NCBI GenBank assembly: GCA_020081605.1
Contig: JAHREC010000012.1
Location: forward strand, 1-64,000
Direction of reading: 5' to 3'
DNA: 64,000 bases
Origin: Albifimbria verrucaria
Lineage: Eukaryota; Ascomycota; Sordariomycetes; Hypocreales; Stachybotryaceae
In this document: positions 34,720 through 44,872 of the stretch, in pieces
How the letters are laid out: every line of letters begins with the position of its first letter
How positions within the stretch are numbered: the stretch's first letter is position 1
Translations under genes and position numbers: made by a program
The notes under the pieces: model-generated
What the model was told of the DNA's origin: nothing
Database searches by the model: none
The model's input: the letters and a program-made list of their open reading frames with translations, nothing else

Positions 34720-34775
34720 CAGGCTGTGCTTTGGAATCACGACCTGATCCGCGAGACCATTGGCGTAGTAGGATT
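34690..34775. repeat. Dispersed repeat, copy C (right end only)
   Basis: About 85 bp match the right end of copies A and B, including TCACGACCTGATCC (34737-34750) and CGCGAGACCATTGG followed by GTAGTAGGATTC. It lies between the ankyrin gene and the stop codon of the next gene. Confidence 0.75.
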
Positions 34776-35867
34776 CAATATAAAAATCCTTCGAGCCAAG
34801 TCTTCATCCGTTCTAACCATTGTAGATCTCCAGCCTTGGAGTCACGATTATTTTTATCAACCCAGCCTCCTGTAAAACCCCCACCAAAATCGATTATCCA
34901 GATATTGTTGTCCTTATCAACCATGATGTTGTCTGGCTTTGCATCTCCCCAGACTATGTCGGCGTCATGCAGGGCATGGAGAATATGCTCCAGCTCGCCT
35001 ATTACCTGGGAACAATATCTTTGAATGAAGGCCTTGTCCATTGATTGCAAGCTACTACGATCATAGCCGTGCAACGGCTCGATATATGACAAGAGTAAGC
35101 CGATAAGTCGCCTTCCGTCGTTGTTTCGTAGTTGATATGCCTCCGTGAGGTCCTTGTTGTCATCTATCACCACTCCATGCATTCGGCCGATTCGTAGTTC
35201 AGGTGCAAGCCGCTTGGACGCTATTGCTTCATTGATCTGGTTATATCTGGAAAGCTCGAGCAGGGTTGCATGACAGTTCGCATCGCTGTCAGCGGGGCGG
35301 AAGGCCTTAAAGAAGCATTTGGTTTGGCGATTGTCTACCAACAGCCCTCGACGGTGGATATGTGCGTTACCACGATCAGGTAGCTGCTTTGGAAACTCAA
35401 CTTGTCGTGAGGTGTAATAATTATTGTCATTCAACGCTACCAAAGATCCAACAGAGCCCATGTCAATGGGCTCGCCTGGGGAACATGGACGGGTGGTGAA
35501 TTGGAGACGCAGGGCTCAACAGCTTGCGAGTGCCGATCAACTCTTGCGATCAGACGAAGTTGCCGTGGGTAAAGGTAGTCCCGAAGGGTGTGCGTTGCTG
35601 ACACTCCATGACTTAAACGAGCTATCGTAGACTCAAATGGCTTGACAAGTGCTTTCGCGGCCTCGATGAGGGTGAGGGAGAGTTTGAATTAGTATCAGCC
35701 AAAATAGCTGTCTGGGTTATGCAAAACTCTAAGAGAGTAGGCGTGGATTTGAAATTTTCAGAGAAGTATTCGATTCGGAATATTGCCCCATTACGGCGAA
35801 CAGAAAGAATGCATCCTTCCTCTTCAGGATAGCATGTCCAGGTGAGCGTTTCTCCAATTGACATCAT
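34775..35867 (-). CDS. Compact protein-kinase-like protein
   Basis: The protein starts at an ATG at about 35864-35867 (MSIGETLTWTCYPEEEG). Two breaks, at 35683-35685 and 35478-35481, are each repaired by one homopolymer base and give about 360 residues. The C-terminal half has the kinase core in the form HALHDADIVWGDAKPDNIMV (catalytic loop with Asp and Asn) and WIIDFGGGFTGGWVD (DFG). A short tail follows and no long C-lobe, as in fungal RIO/ABC1-like or Bud32-like compact kinases and many subtelomeric kinase-like genes. The glycine loop is not obvious in the N-terminal half. The stop codon is shared with the end of repeat copy C. Confidence 0.65.
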
Positions 35868-37253
35868 GAGTGGGAATGCGAGGATATCATGTGCACAATG
35901 TCAAGCTGGGAAGGACCGTATGTTTAAATATTCAAAGGGCCTAGGTATTGTATCCGTGCCACCAATTCCCGCAAACCACCATAGCAACTAAGCCATCTGG
36001 CCGCCCCTGCCACCAATTACCAGAGCGCTGAAACATGCCATGCCTACCGCACCATAAATCATTCTGACTGTTTCGAACGAATACATTTTCTTAAGGCCCA
36101 GCCGTCGTTTTTCGAGGAGCTGATTGCTTTCAAGATCCCAGACTGCCAAGTATCTTGCGGACTGGTCTGGGAAGGAGCATAACAAGGTCAGAATATTATG
36201 GCTGCAATACAGAACTATGGCTGCAATACAGAACTATGGCTGCCGAGTCCTCTGTCCGTTCAATGGGAGAGCACTCTGTCTGGTCAATGCGAGCCATTAC
36301 TGGCGCCCGTATCTGATCCCACATGATTGTGCGTCTCAGTGAGTCGATCTGATTGGAATCGGTGCTGGCCTTGGCAAGGGCTGAGGTTTGGAGATTCAGG
36401 ATCCGAAATTCCCCATCACCTCATAGGAAAGGACTCCATTACTGTACTCAAAGGATAGTACACTAATTGTGCTCGTAAATATCGGTCTGACAGCTCTGAA
36501 ATTTCTCCGATCTGGTCTCATTCTTTTGTGTTGACTTGTGTTGATTCGATATCGCATCTTCTGTCCAGTAATGTATAATGTCCCTGAGTCAGGACTTCCA
36601 GTGCGAACTGCCGACTACAGACCCCTTGGAATATTTACAAATCCAGGGAATTATGTACTTGCTAGATGATTTGGCCGACAATGTGCATATTTGGTGTCAC
36701 CAATACTATAAGCATTACGGGCCGGCCTGTTATTTATCGCCGGCAGCATTCCTTCATTTCTTCTGAGACTGGGTTGCAATCCCATTGAGTCGCTATTAAA
36801 ATAACTCTGACTGCGACAACCCAAGTCTTAGCTCATTGCGCTTTCCCACCTGCTTCTGAATTATGCTCCTCCGCTTATAAATAGTGTATATCACCAATAA
36901 ATAAGCGAGGTATCGCCATCATCCTGGACAGTTTCAGCATTAAATATATGATCTAGATACACACTGAGTGTCATAGTAAAATTAATAAGATAAGCAGCCA
37001 ATAAAGTGACATATCATAATTCGACCACTTGGTAAGAGGTTATATAAGCTAATTACCACACAATTTATTGCACCTTTGCTTTTTATGCTAAATTTTCATA
37101 TATGTCATATACTAAAGACTTCTTCCGCAATTATTCCTTCATCTTGAAAATGCAGAAAGTGAGAACAGGTACTACTCACCGACGTGCCAGGGCGTATGTA
37201 GACGGCAATTCCTGTTTGCCATAGTCTCGATTCATGGGCGGATACTAACCCAG
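35868..37253. other. Intergenic region with a 19-bp tandem repeat
   Basis: ATGGCTGCAATACAGAACT occurs two and a half times at about 36199-36244. A 62-residue plus-strand frame from the ATG at 36578 (MSLSQDFQCELPTTDPLEYL) has plausible composition but no domain. The stretch 36840-37110 is AT-rich. No gene is firmly supported. Confidence 0.45.
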
Positions 37254-38079
37254 TGTCGATAGATGCGACTCCTGTCGGCGCAACAAGGAGAGGTGCCAAG
37301 GAGGCGAACCGTGCCGGCGATGCACCCGACTGGAACAGGAATGCGTGTTCACTGATCGAAATGGCCGCTACACCAAGACAGAAATGGCGAAGCGTATATC
37401 TCAACTGGAAGCACAGCTGAAACGTCTCGAGGGCAGGACCAGATTGAATTCGGACACTCCAACCGATTCGGTGAATGGTGATCAGACCGCAGGGAATGAT
37501 GAGGAGTCTTGGAGGTTCCGTCTCGATCACCAGCTCGCTTCAGCATCAATGAAGCTAGCTCCCAGTCGCCTATGAACATTGACACCAGTGAGTATATACG
37601 CTACTATCAACTGTAAAATGAAATACGCTAAGTTAATGTGAAATATCTTATAGATGTAATCGATGCCCTAACGGTTGCCAGGAGTTGAAGAACAAGCTCT
37701 TGAAATCCTGCGAAACTAGTATCATGATCATCAATGGCTTACCAACGCCGGAACAGAGGCATAAGGCTAGGATCGGCGGCCAGCTTATCCACACACTAAA
37801 CCAGTCGCAAGATCTCACAGAAATCGGTAGAGCATTAGGGACACACGACGAAACTCCAGAAGAAACTGATACGGTTGCTTATATAAAGGACCTCAAGATC
37901 CTCGCTCAAGTATCTGCCCTCGACCTAATAAACATATCGGGTAGCATTCACACCAATATAGCGGTCGAGCCCCCAGTCAAGATATCAACTCGGGTGAGGA
38001 TGTCTTGTCTATGATACTGAACCTTCCTGACTTGGAAGACAAAGCTAATGAGCAGCAACTAGGAAATGCCGAGACCTAG
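37254..38079 (+). CDS. Small Zn(II)2Cys6 transcription factor
   Basis: The frame entering at 37254 through a CAG acceptor encodes a perfect binuclear zinc cluster, CDSCRRNKERC then CRRCTRLEQEC, with fungal spacing C-x2-C-x6-C-x5-C-x2-C-x6-C. A short linker and a coiled coil follow (KRISQLEAQLKRLEG). An intron at 37588-37653 leads to a 130-residue helical C-terminus. Breaks at 37561-37563, near 37685 and at 37970-37974 are repaired by one base each, and the protein ends DKANEQQLGNAET at 38079. The upstream exon carrying the ATG is not identified. At about 260 residues it lacks the large middle homology region and resembles pathway-specific regulators of secondary-metabolite clusters, but no such cluster is visible here. 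Confidence 0.75.
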
Positions 38080-38559
38080 GAGATGGGTGCCATAGCAACT
38101 TCTATTTGGAACAATCGATAAATTCTACTCAATAGGTCTCTTAAATATATTGAGTATAGGCAAACCGCTTCCGTCTTCGGTTGGAGACTTTGTGGCTGAC
38201 CTGTTTCTTCTCCTTTCAGCTCAGGGTACCACTTTCCCCGGCATTGACCTATCGCCTGCCAAACTATACGCAATCGCAAGGCCTTCTAAACTCTTGCCAA
38301 AACAACGCAGTTGAGGGAGGCTAGAAACCTGGCAATCTGTAAAAGATGGGAATTCTAGGTGGCTGTGGTCGCTTGACTTGGGTTACAAGATGGCCTGAGT
38401 TGTGACCTATTCTTGCTTTTTCCAATAAACTGAAGGCGGGATGCCGCGAGCTGATAATGAATATTTTTTCTCTGTATGGACACCAGCATTGCTCATAAAC
38501 AGGAAGCGATGAACAGGTTATTCAGATTCCAAAGCCAAGCGCTGTGTTGAGTCTCAATT

Positions 38560-39906
38560 GTGATCGACTACAGTGCGCTGCTAAGTAGAATCATCCGAAG
38601 TCGTGAATGGTATTGTGGGCTGTTCGAGGAAGAAATCAATTCTTCTTTGCAAAGGTCGAGAATTAAATTACTCAAGCATGCTCGCACGGATCGGGCCCGC
38701 TGGCATCGTCCTCAGGTATTGTTTCACGTGGTGTATGAATTTCAGGCCCTACTGTCATCCAGCCAGCAGACTCGCCACGATTTGAGGAGAGACTCATAAT
38801 CATCAGATGACGAGTTTCCAAGCGTGGAAGATCTGTTAGCGCGATGGAAGACTTTAGGCAACACCTTGCCTGCCTCGAGCAATCCCGTATCGTCTTCCTC
38901 TACAGCAGGTAAGCTGCCAGGTATAGACATAATTTTTGCCATGGTCAGCAAAACAGCCAATGGTTCCTCGACTCGACCTGGATCCAAAGTTATCGACACC
39001 TCGCAGCTATCGTCCTCTCCGCTTGTCCCTACAAAGGCAATTGCAAAGACAAAACTCACTCAACGTGGATCTCGAGTCTTTGCAGCATCAGCAAGGGACG
39101 TAACATTATCTGATGGTGCATCTGGAACACCAAAGCATGTGAATCATAGCCCAGATGGTATTCATTCTGTTCAAAAACCCACCAAAAGAGCTCGAGAAGA
39201 AGGAATGGAGACCAGTCTTCACGAGGCAAAAGTAACACCAGCCGCAAAACGATGCAAGGATAAAGCGGAGCCTGATCAAGTCAACGACACTCGGCACGAT
39301 CACAAAGATTACACAAATAAGGATGGCATGGCGATATCTGGGAGAGCTTCTGCAGATGATGGCTCGGATGTTTTCCCAGTTGAACGCATCCATGCTCGTC
39401 TATGGGGATTGTTCTTATTAGAGTGGAAGGACGGTACGACTGGGTGGGAACCAAGGCAAAATATCGACAAACTAATGGTCCAAGAGTTCGAGAGAAACTA
39501 TAAGGGTCTCGAAAAATTGGTCAAGTCATCTTCTATATCAGTAAAGCGAATCTCGGGTCGCCATCCAAACAATAGCTCATCGCATAATACTTCGGCTTAC
39601 GATATCAAGTACTCGCTGAGCTGCCGGAACGCGCTCATGGTCAATGTAAAAGATCCACCTCAAGAAACGCTCACTCCATTATCACTCCAGCGTAGAAAAT
39701 ATGCGGGTGGCTCAGTTCTTGCCATAAGCAAACCAAAACTTCCGAGGTTAATTAGCTCGGCTAAGGCAGAGGGCGAACCAGTAGTTGTGTACCGAATGCA
39801 AATCTCTTGTAGCCGATCAACTTGCTGGGTGTGGAGTCTTTCAGGTGTACCGATGAATGGGTATGCAAAAACCGTTAATGCATATTCTAGGAATATTAAT
39901 TGTTGA
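38560..39906 (+). CDS. Chromodomain protein
   Basis: The 360-residue frame ending at 39906 has a Ser/Thr/Lys-rich N-terminal half with NLS-like KRAREE and KRCKDK. A chromodomain then follows: VFPVERIHARLWGLFLLEWK, DGTTGWEPRQNI and an acidic helix LMVQEFERNYKG. Tyr/Trp cage positions are partly present. The same frame continues upstream to 38560 but is interrupted by TAA at 38797-38799, where CAA would fit. Either this is a CpA-to-TpA nonsense change or an intron ending CATCAG removes it. The tail after about residue 270 looks out of frame. Chromodomains bind methylated histone tails. A chromatin role is an inference. Confidence 0.6.
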
Positions 39907-40045
39907 CAGTAGATTAACGGTGATAACGAAGGACAGTATTGTCGAGCAAGCTTAAATTGCCGACAGTCCGCAGAGAATCCGAAAATGCCACTGAAATACA
40001 CCAGTAAGGTAGATGCAGGTTCACCCTCAAGGAATGGCTAAGTGC

Positions 40046-40509
40046 TCAGTGACAGACTGAGCTTGAATAACAGCTATAGGAACTCGGACTCAGCGGCATA
40101 TATGGGGGTTTCGTCCTGGGTATTCTCAGTGCTCGTGGAGTCCTGAAATCGAGCCCTGCCCTCATGTTGCGTATTATCCAGGTCTTCTGATTCTTGAAAG
40201 ACGGCCTCCGCCCACATTTTGGTTTCATCTTCAAACGCGTCAGACCTTCATCAGAATCTAACTCCCCCAGTTTGTGCATTCCTCATCGTGCGGCTCATTG
40301 TAGGTTTCTGACTGGCGGTGCAGTACAAATTTGTAGCAATAGCATGCGATATACTCGTCAAGCGATCTAAATCGTATTTGTGCTTCAACTGCCCCATAAA
40401 TCCGCACCGTGCATAGACGTAGAGGCCGCTCAAGTGCTGGGTCTCCCATTCCAAGGCTTGCGACATCTGCTGATAACGTAGCCATCCTCTGGGCTCGTAA
40501 ACCCCGCAT
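40046..40509 (-). pseudogene. Fragment related to the large acidic protein gene at 11-15 kb
   Basis: The segment QLKHKYDLDRLTSISHAIAT followed by NLYCT matches the large protein segment ELEHKYNLDHLTSISYAVAT followed by NLHCT. At the DNA level 40320-40400 and about 13679-13760 are clearly homologous, with many C/T and G/A differences. The fragment has stops and covers only part of the gene, so it is a dead partial duplicate. Confidence 0.7.
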
Positions 40510-40647
40510 TAAGACGCTTCAATACACTGCTGTCGTTTGTATAGTCTGAGCAGCGAGATTAGTTTGCAACTACACATAATATCATAGAGAAGATTTCAGG
40601 GGATATTAATATAAGCTAAGAATCATATACTATCGAATGGATATCGC

Positions 40648-42048
40648 CTAGATTCTGTACCTTCGGCAGTCATTGCAAGCTAGCATATGACATCTTCTGC
40701 AAGATAAAATAAACTTGCGATGTCTGTCGCCACAGATCTCGCAGGCCCGGCCGCGACGGCCGTCCAATTCTATTCGTGCAAATTTTCCAGCGTGACGGCA
40801 ATCGTGATTCGCCAGAAGTTCCTGTTCCATGGCAGCTACCCGTTGTTGACGCTGCACAGGAGCCATTGGGTGTGGAGCCTCTCGATCAACTATATCCTCG
40901 GCCCTTCGAGCTAGTAGTGCAGGCTCCCAATCCCCACAAGAACATTCTTTCCACCTGACACCGCATCTATAGCAAAACTCAGCTTTGCATCGGCATCTGT
41001 TCATCTGTTAATGAATGTCGTTGGAAGGCATACAGTGTTCAGAGCTGTCACTCACGTCATATGGTCACAACCTTCATCCCGAGCTACCATTTCACCACAA
41101 CCAAAACAGGCACGCCAACTCTGCTGATTCGCGTAGCTAATAAGTTTTGCCGTTCTTCGTCTGCAACACAGCCTCCATTGTGAGCCAAGCCCTTGCAATA
41201 CTTACACATTTCAGTGCCGCAGCTAGCACAAGAGGTTCTATCTCTTGTCCGTTGGGATTCAGGAATAAACTTGCCACACTCCAGGTTGGCGCAATACACT
41301 CTCTCCGTACTTGTAAATTCGAGCTCTGCGTCTCGATAGGTTGAACGCTCTTCAAGTGTGAATTCTGCTTCGATGAGAGAGACGTCGATCGGTTGGCGGT
41401 GACACTTTGGCGGGAATAGACTTTCATCTTTCGCAGCGCGCAGAACAAAAGCCTTTAGACATGGCCTACAGTAGATATCCTTGCATGCTAGACGAACACT
41501 GGTGCTCGAAGTTGTGCGCTCCCCGCAAACACTGCAATCGAGTTCAATTTGGGGAAGGCTTCGAGCGCAGCCTCCTGACCAGGAGCGTATCGGGCGGAAG
41601 GACCTGCAACGGTGCTGTTGGATTCATTATCAAGATCTAAAGATTCTGTAGACTGCCTGAAGTCCCAATCGAAAGAGGCCGGCTCGAGCCAAGGAATCTG
41701 TGGCAACTCAGCAGCGTTTTCGGACAGCAGGCTTGCCTCTTCGTTCAAGCCCAGCGCAAGATGCCGGTCATGCACTGATTGTGACTCCTCAATCCTAATC
41801 AATTCGATGAGCTCAGCATCGGAGTCAACAGCCTCAGCAACGCTATGAGCGAGTTTGGCATCCTGAACCAGGACTATCGCCCTCTCTAAATCGGTCTTGA
41901 AGTTATTAAAAGCCACAACAAAGTCTGGAGGTCTACTTTCGGCCCATTTGCCACAGCGAAGTATGTCTTGAGTCTCGATCTCTTCGAGTTGGAGACGCAG
42001 AGCGAGTTCCTCGTCATAGGCTGTGGTCAAACAATCTTCAAATGCCAT
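40648..42048 (-). CDS. RING-IBR-RING (RBR) E3 ubiquitin ligase
   Basis: The ATG at 42048 opens an acidic helical N-terminus (MAFEDCLTTAYDEELALRLQ). RING1 follows: CSVCGE ... CKDIYCRPCLKAF ... PPKCHRQPI. The IBR has CANLECGKFI, CASCGTEMCKYCKG and ACFGCGEMVARDEGCDHMTC. RING2 is CRCKAEFCYRCGVRWKECSC, where the catalytic Cys of RBR ligases is expected. The C-terminus is Cys/His-rich. One intron fits at 40997-41055. Breaks at 41548-41554 and 41145-41148 are repaired by one base each, giving about 440 residues. RBR ligases accept ubiquitin on a RING2 cysteine before passing it to substrate. The substrate is unknown. Confidence 0.8.
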
Positions 42049-42619
42049 AATTATTGCTGGAAGGGACCACAATAAACAGGAGACAGCCTATACGGTTATT
42101 GACAGATGAAGTCTATGCTCACGATCAATTTGAGATGGAAGCCAGAGCGCATGAAAAAGAGTCGAAGAAAAGAAGAAGAAAAAAATTGGAAAAAGTGAGT
42201 TCTGGATCAGATTTTCCTCCCCCTCACGACCAACGACCCTTGCATTGAATATGTCTTGGTTTGTCGGGACCTGAAGCTCAATAATATGGCTAAGACAAGA
42301 AGATATGACCAACCATAACGAAGCTTCAGGTACTATTGGTCTCGAAAGTCTTATTCATAACATTCCGATAGTCTTACTCTCCTTCAATTTGAAACATGAC
42401 CATTACCGTTCTCAAAGTTTTCATTGTAGACTGATATGTAGAACTTGCTTGCTCTCCGTTCAAAGCCGCCGTAGCCTGATGCTGATATTGAACATCTTCT
42501 CAACTGGCTTTGGAGTATTTGTTACGTCTCAATGCGCTTGATTTTAAAAAAACTTGCAAAGCATGATGACAGCCAACGTGCCTGGTGGGTTCCAATGGGG
42601 CGGCTTGGCCAGTTGACAC
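42049..42619. other. Intergenic, no supported gene
   Basis: No domain-bearing frame. A purine-rich A/G tract lies at about 42145-42195. Confidence 0.45.
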
Positions 42620-42835
42620 TCTATGATAGGAAATGTAACGCTTGATCAAGAGTCGCCATGCGGCGACATGCCATGACATACCACGACAGCAATGTGGGTT
42701 GAAGATATTGAAACTTGTTCTGGTATGTTCTCTAAGCCATCAATGCATATTTTGGGCCTAAATTTGGAGAGAAAGAGTGGTGGTGGGCTGGAAGACCCAG
42801 GTCGCATTCGCCTACTAGATGCTTTAGGAGGCCCA
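42620..42835. repeat. Direct repeat R2, copy 2
   Basis: It matches 24468-24663 from ATAGGAAATGTAACGCTTGA through CGCATTCGCCTACTAGA. The two copies then diverge at the same place, so the right boundary of the unit is near CCTACTAGA. Confidence 0.8.
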
Positions 42836-43429
42836 CGCGGCTGCCACCCTTGCTGTGTGGCCCGTTTTTTTACGGCGTCGTCAGCTAGCTGTTGTGAAAG
42901 CCAATAGTGTCGGGCTAATAATCGCAGTCTCCAGCAATTTTTACCTACGGCTTCCTCAGCTCAATCGCTGGTTATAATGCATAGCGTAATATGCCATTTC
43001 CTTAACCATATTACGGAAGCTTTCTACAGACCCTCGATAGTTAATCATAAATAGAATTTAAATATGGTCTAATGTTTATCAAGTGAAACTACGTACCTTG
43101 ATGCTTGGAGGCAGGATAAGCCCAAACGGTTTAGGGTAAAGCAGATGTTGGGAGGGGACTGCTTGGGTTGCATCCACCACTTGGTTCCATGAATCTGTTC
43201 CGCCCGGCAGTCGTTTAATAAGGGACTCTGCTGCCTGCCCTGATGAATTCGCAGGCTGTTGATTCAGCACAGAGCTCACATCATTCCAAGGCACCTCATT
43301 TGGAGATTCGGATAACCATCGCTGAATTGGTGGCCCTGAATGATCAATAGTCATCTCAAACTTGTGTGGTTGACGTGGTCGAGGAAATCTAATTATTTCC
43401 TTACTAATTTTGTCAATCGTGCCAATAGG
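42836..43429. other. Intergenic, weak minus-strand frame
   Basis: A minus-strand frame at 43079-43354 (about 90 residues) has reasonable composition (GGTDSWNQVVDATQAVPSQH) but no start context or domain. It may be an exon of an unrecognised gene. The rest is AT-rich near 43000-43080. Confidence 0.35.
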
Positions 43430-44449
43430 CGTCGGATCGACGCAATGTTTTTATAAACTGTACCATTGAAGAGAACTGGCTCCTTGGAGAAATTAGTCTC
43501 GCTCGCATCTCGCAACGACATTTCGAATTGCACTTATTAAGAGCCTTCACTTACTTGTTGTACTAAGTGAACGTTGGTGCGTAGCCACCTCAGGTTAATG
43601 TGTGCAATATCGACTCGGTCTAAATGATAGATCCTGCTATGGGATGGTACCAACGTTCCAGAAGTCCAATTATTGTACTCTTACCTGAGCCACTGGGTCC
43701 TTAAGGTCCGATAGCACCTGTTATTCTTTTTAGATCACTCCACGAGAACCAACTGACCACGAGAGCCGTAACCCGGCCAGCAGGAATATTCAAGGAAAAA
43801 CTGACGCAACACTGTAGCACTTGGCCTTTTCGGGTAAGCAAAGCTCACTGCATTTATTTCAATGATACCTTCGGTTTATTTGGGTTGTACTTCGGAATCT
43901 GCAAAGGGACTCATCTCGGAGTTTCTGTCCATTGAAACAAAGAGCTCACTTGCCGCTGTCGTCGCCCGGCTGAAGGCCAGGATATGCGGAGCTAAAGAGT
44001 TCAAGGAAGCTGAGGCCATAATAACCGAGAACAAGACACTGATGTCGTGCGTCAACATGTCGGTGTTCCCAGAATGACAGATACTTAGAAGACCTACGTA
44101 AACACGGTCCCAAAGTTATCGACCTCCCTCTGTGGATCATGGCAACACCTTGCCAGAATGCAAGGGCCATGCCGGCATAGATCAAAAATACTCTCCGCCA
44201 AACATGACACCGTACAACCATTTCATCAAAGCTCTTCTGCGTATAGGTCGCATACTCGTGAGTTAATCGACGACACAGGTTAAATGCAAGTATGGTTTTA
44301 ATCCCTCCGAGGACGTTTTCGGAGAAGGCGTCGGTTTGGGCGTTGTTTTGAATGATCTTGGCATCAACTTTAGAATCAAAGAAGGCCGTCACTCTAGCTA
44401 TAGGGAAGACTGCAGGAAGGATACAAAAATCATCAAAGTGAGTTTCCAT
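43430..44449 (-). pseudogene. ABC transporter (B-type) remnant, half molecule
   Basis: The minus strand encodes part of an ABC-B membrane domain (TDAFSENVLGGIKTILAFNL and LIYAGMALAFWQG). Next comes the linker (SPHILAFSRATTAASELFVSM-like) and the start of a nucleotide-binding domain with VSFAYPKRPSATVL, a Walker A GPSGSGKST, the following ERWYHP segment and a Q-loop-like LVQQ with PVLFNGTVYKNI. The ABC signature, Walker B and the second half are missing. There is a stop just before Walker A and several shifts that one-base corrections do not all solve. I therefore call it a pseudogene of a multidrug-type exporter. Confidence 0.6.
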
Positions 44450-44872
44450 TGGCTGACGAACGCAACAGTGGGCGCAGCCCGACGAAAGCGAGAGCGTTAT
44501 TAATATTATAGCGAGGCAGACCAGGGAATACCGAGTACGAAATAACTACTTTATCGAGTGTAACTCCGAGAGTAGCGGCCGCAGCGTTGCGAAGTGGTAT
44601 CAATATACCTGCTACTATGCCTACCTCAGGCGTGGCAGGTAACCTGAGTGTCTTATTGATCGACCAGCGATATCTCTGCCGCCTTATTAGAGGTTATAGC
44701 TAAGGTAAGTTAATATTTCGGTTGATTAATATAGTATAATCCTCGGTTATCTTTGTTACAGCAATATTGATTATAGATTTATGTAAGAGATATAACGTAA
44801 TTCACAAGCGAATGTCCTAGAAATTCCTCATCCTACATCATCAAAAGATCAATTGATCCGCCATAATTAGGC
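44450..44872. other. AT-rich region before the transposase remnant
   Basis: No gene is supported. The left terminal inverted repeat of the pogo-type element should lie in this interval, but I could not match it confidently to a right end. Confidence 0.4.

Noticed and set aside
34775..35867. Spore-killer (Spok-like) nuclease-kinase protein, considered because kinase-like and nuclease-like genes both occur here
   Set aside because: The kinase-like and PD-(D/E)XK-like genes are 13 kb apart, separately transcribed, and show no fusion or shared coiled coil. The idea is not supported by the sequence.
43079..43354. A minus-strand frame of about 90 residues beside the ABC remnant
   Set aside because: It does not match any ABC transporter segment and lacks a start. 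It was left as an unexplained frame.
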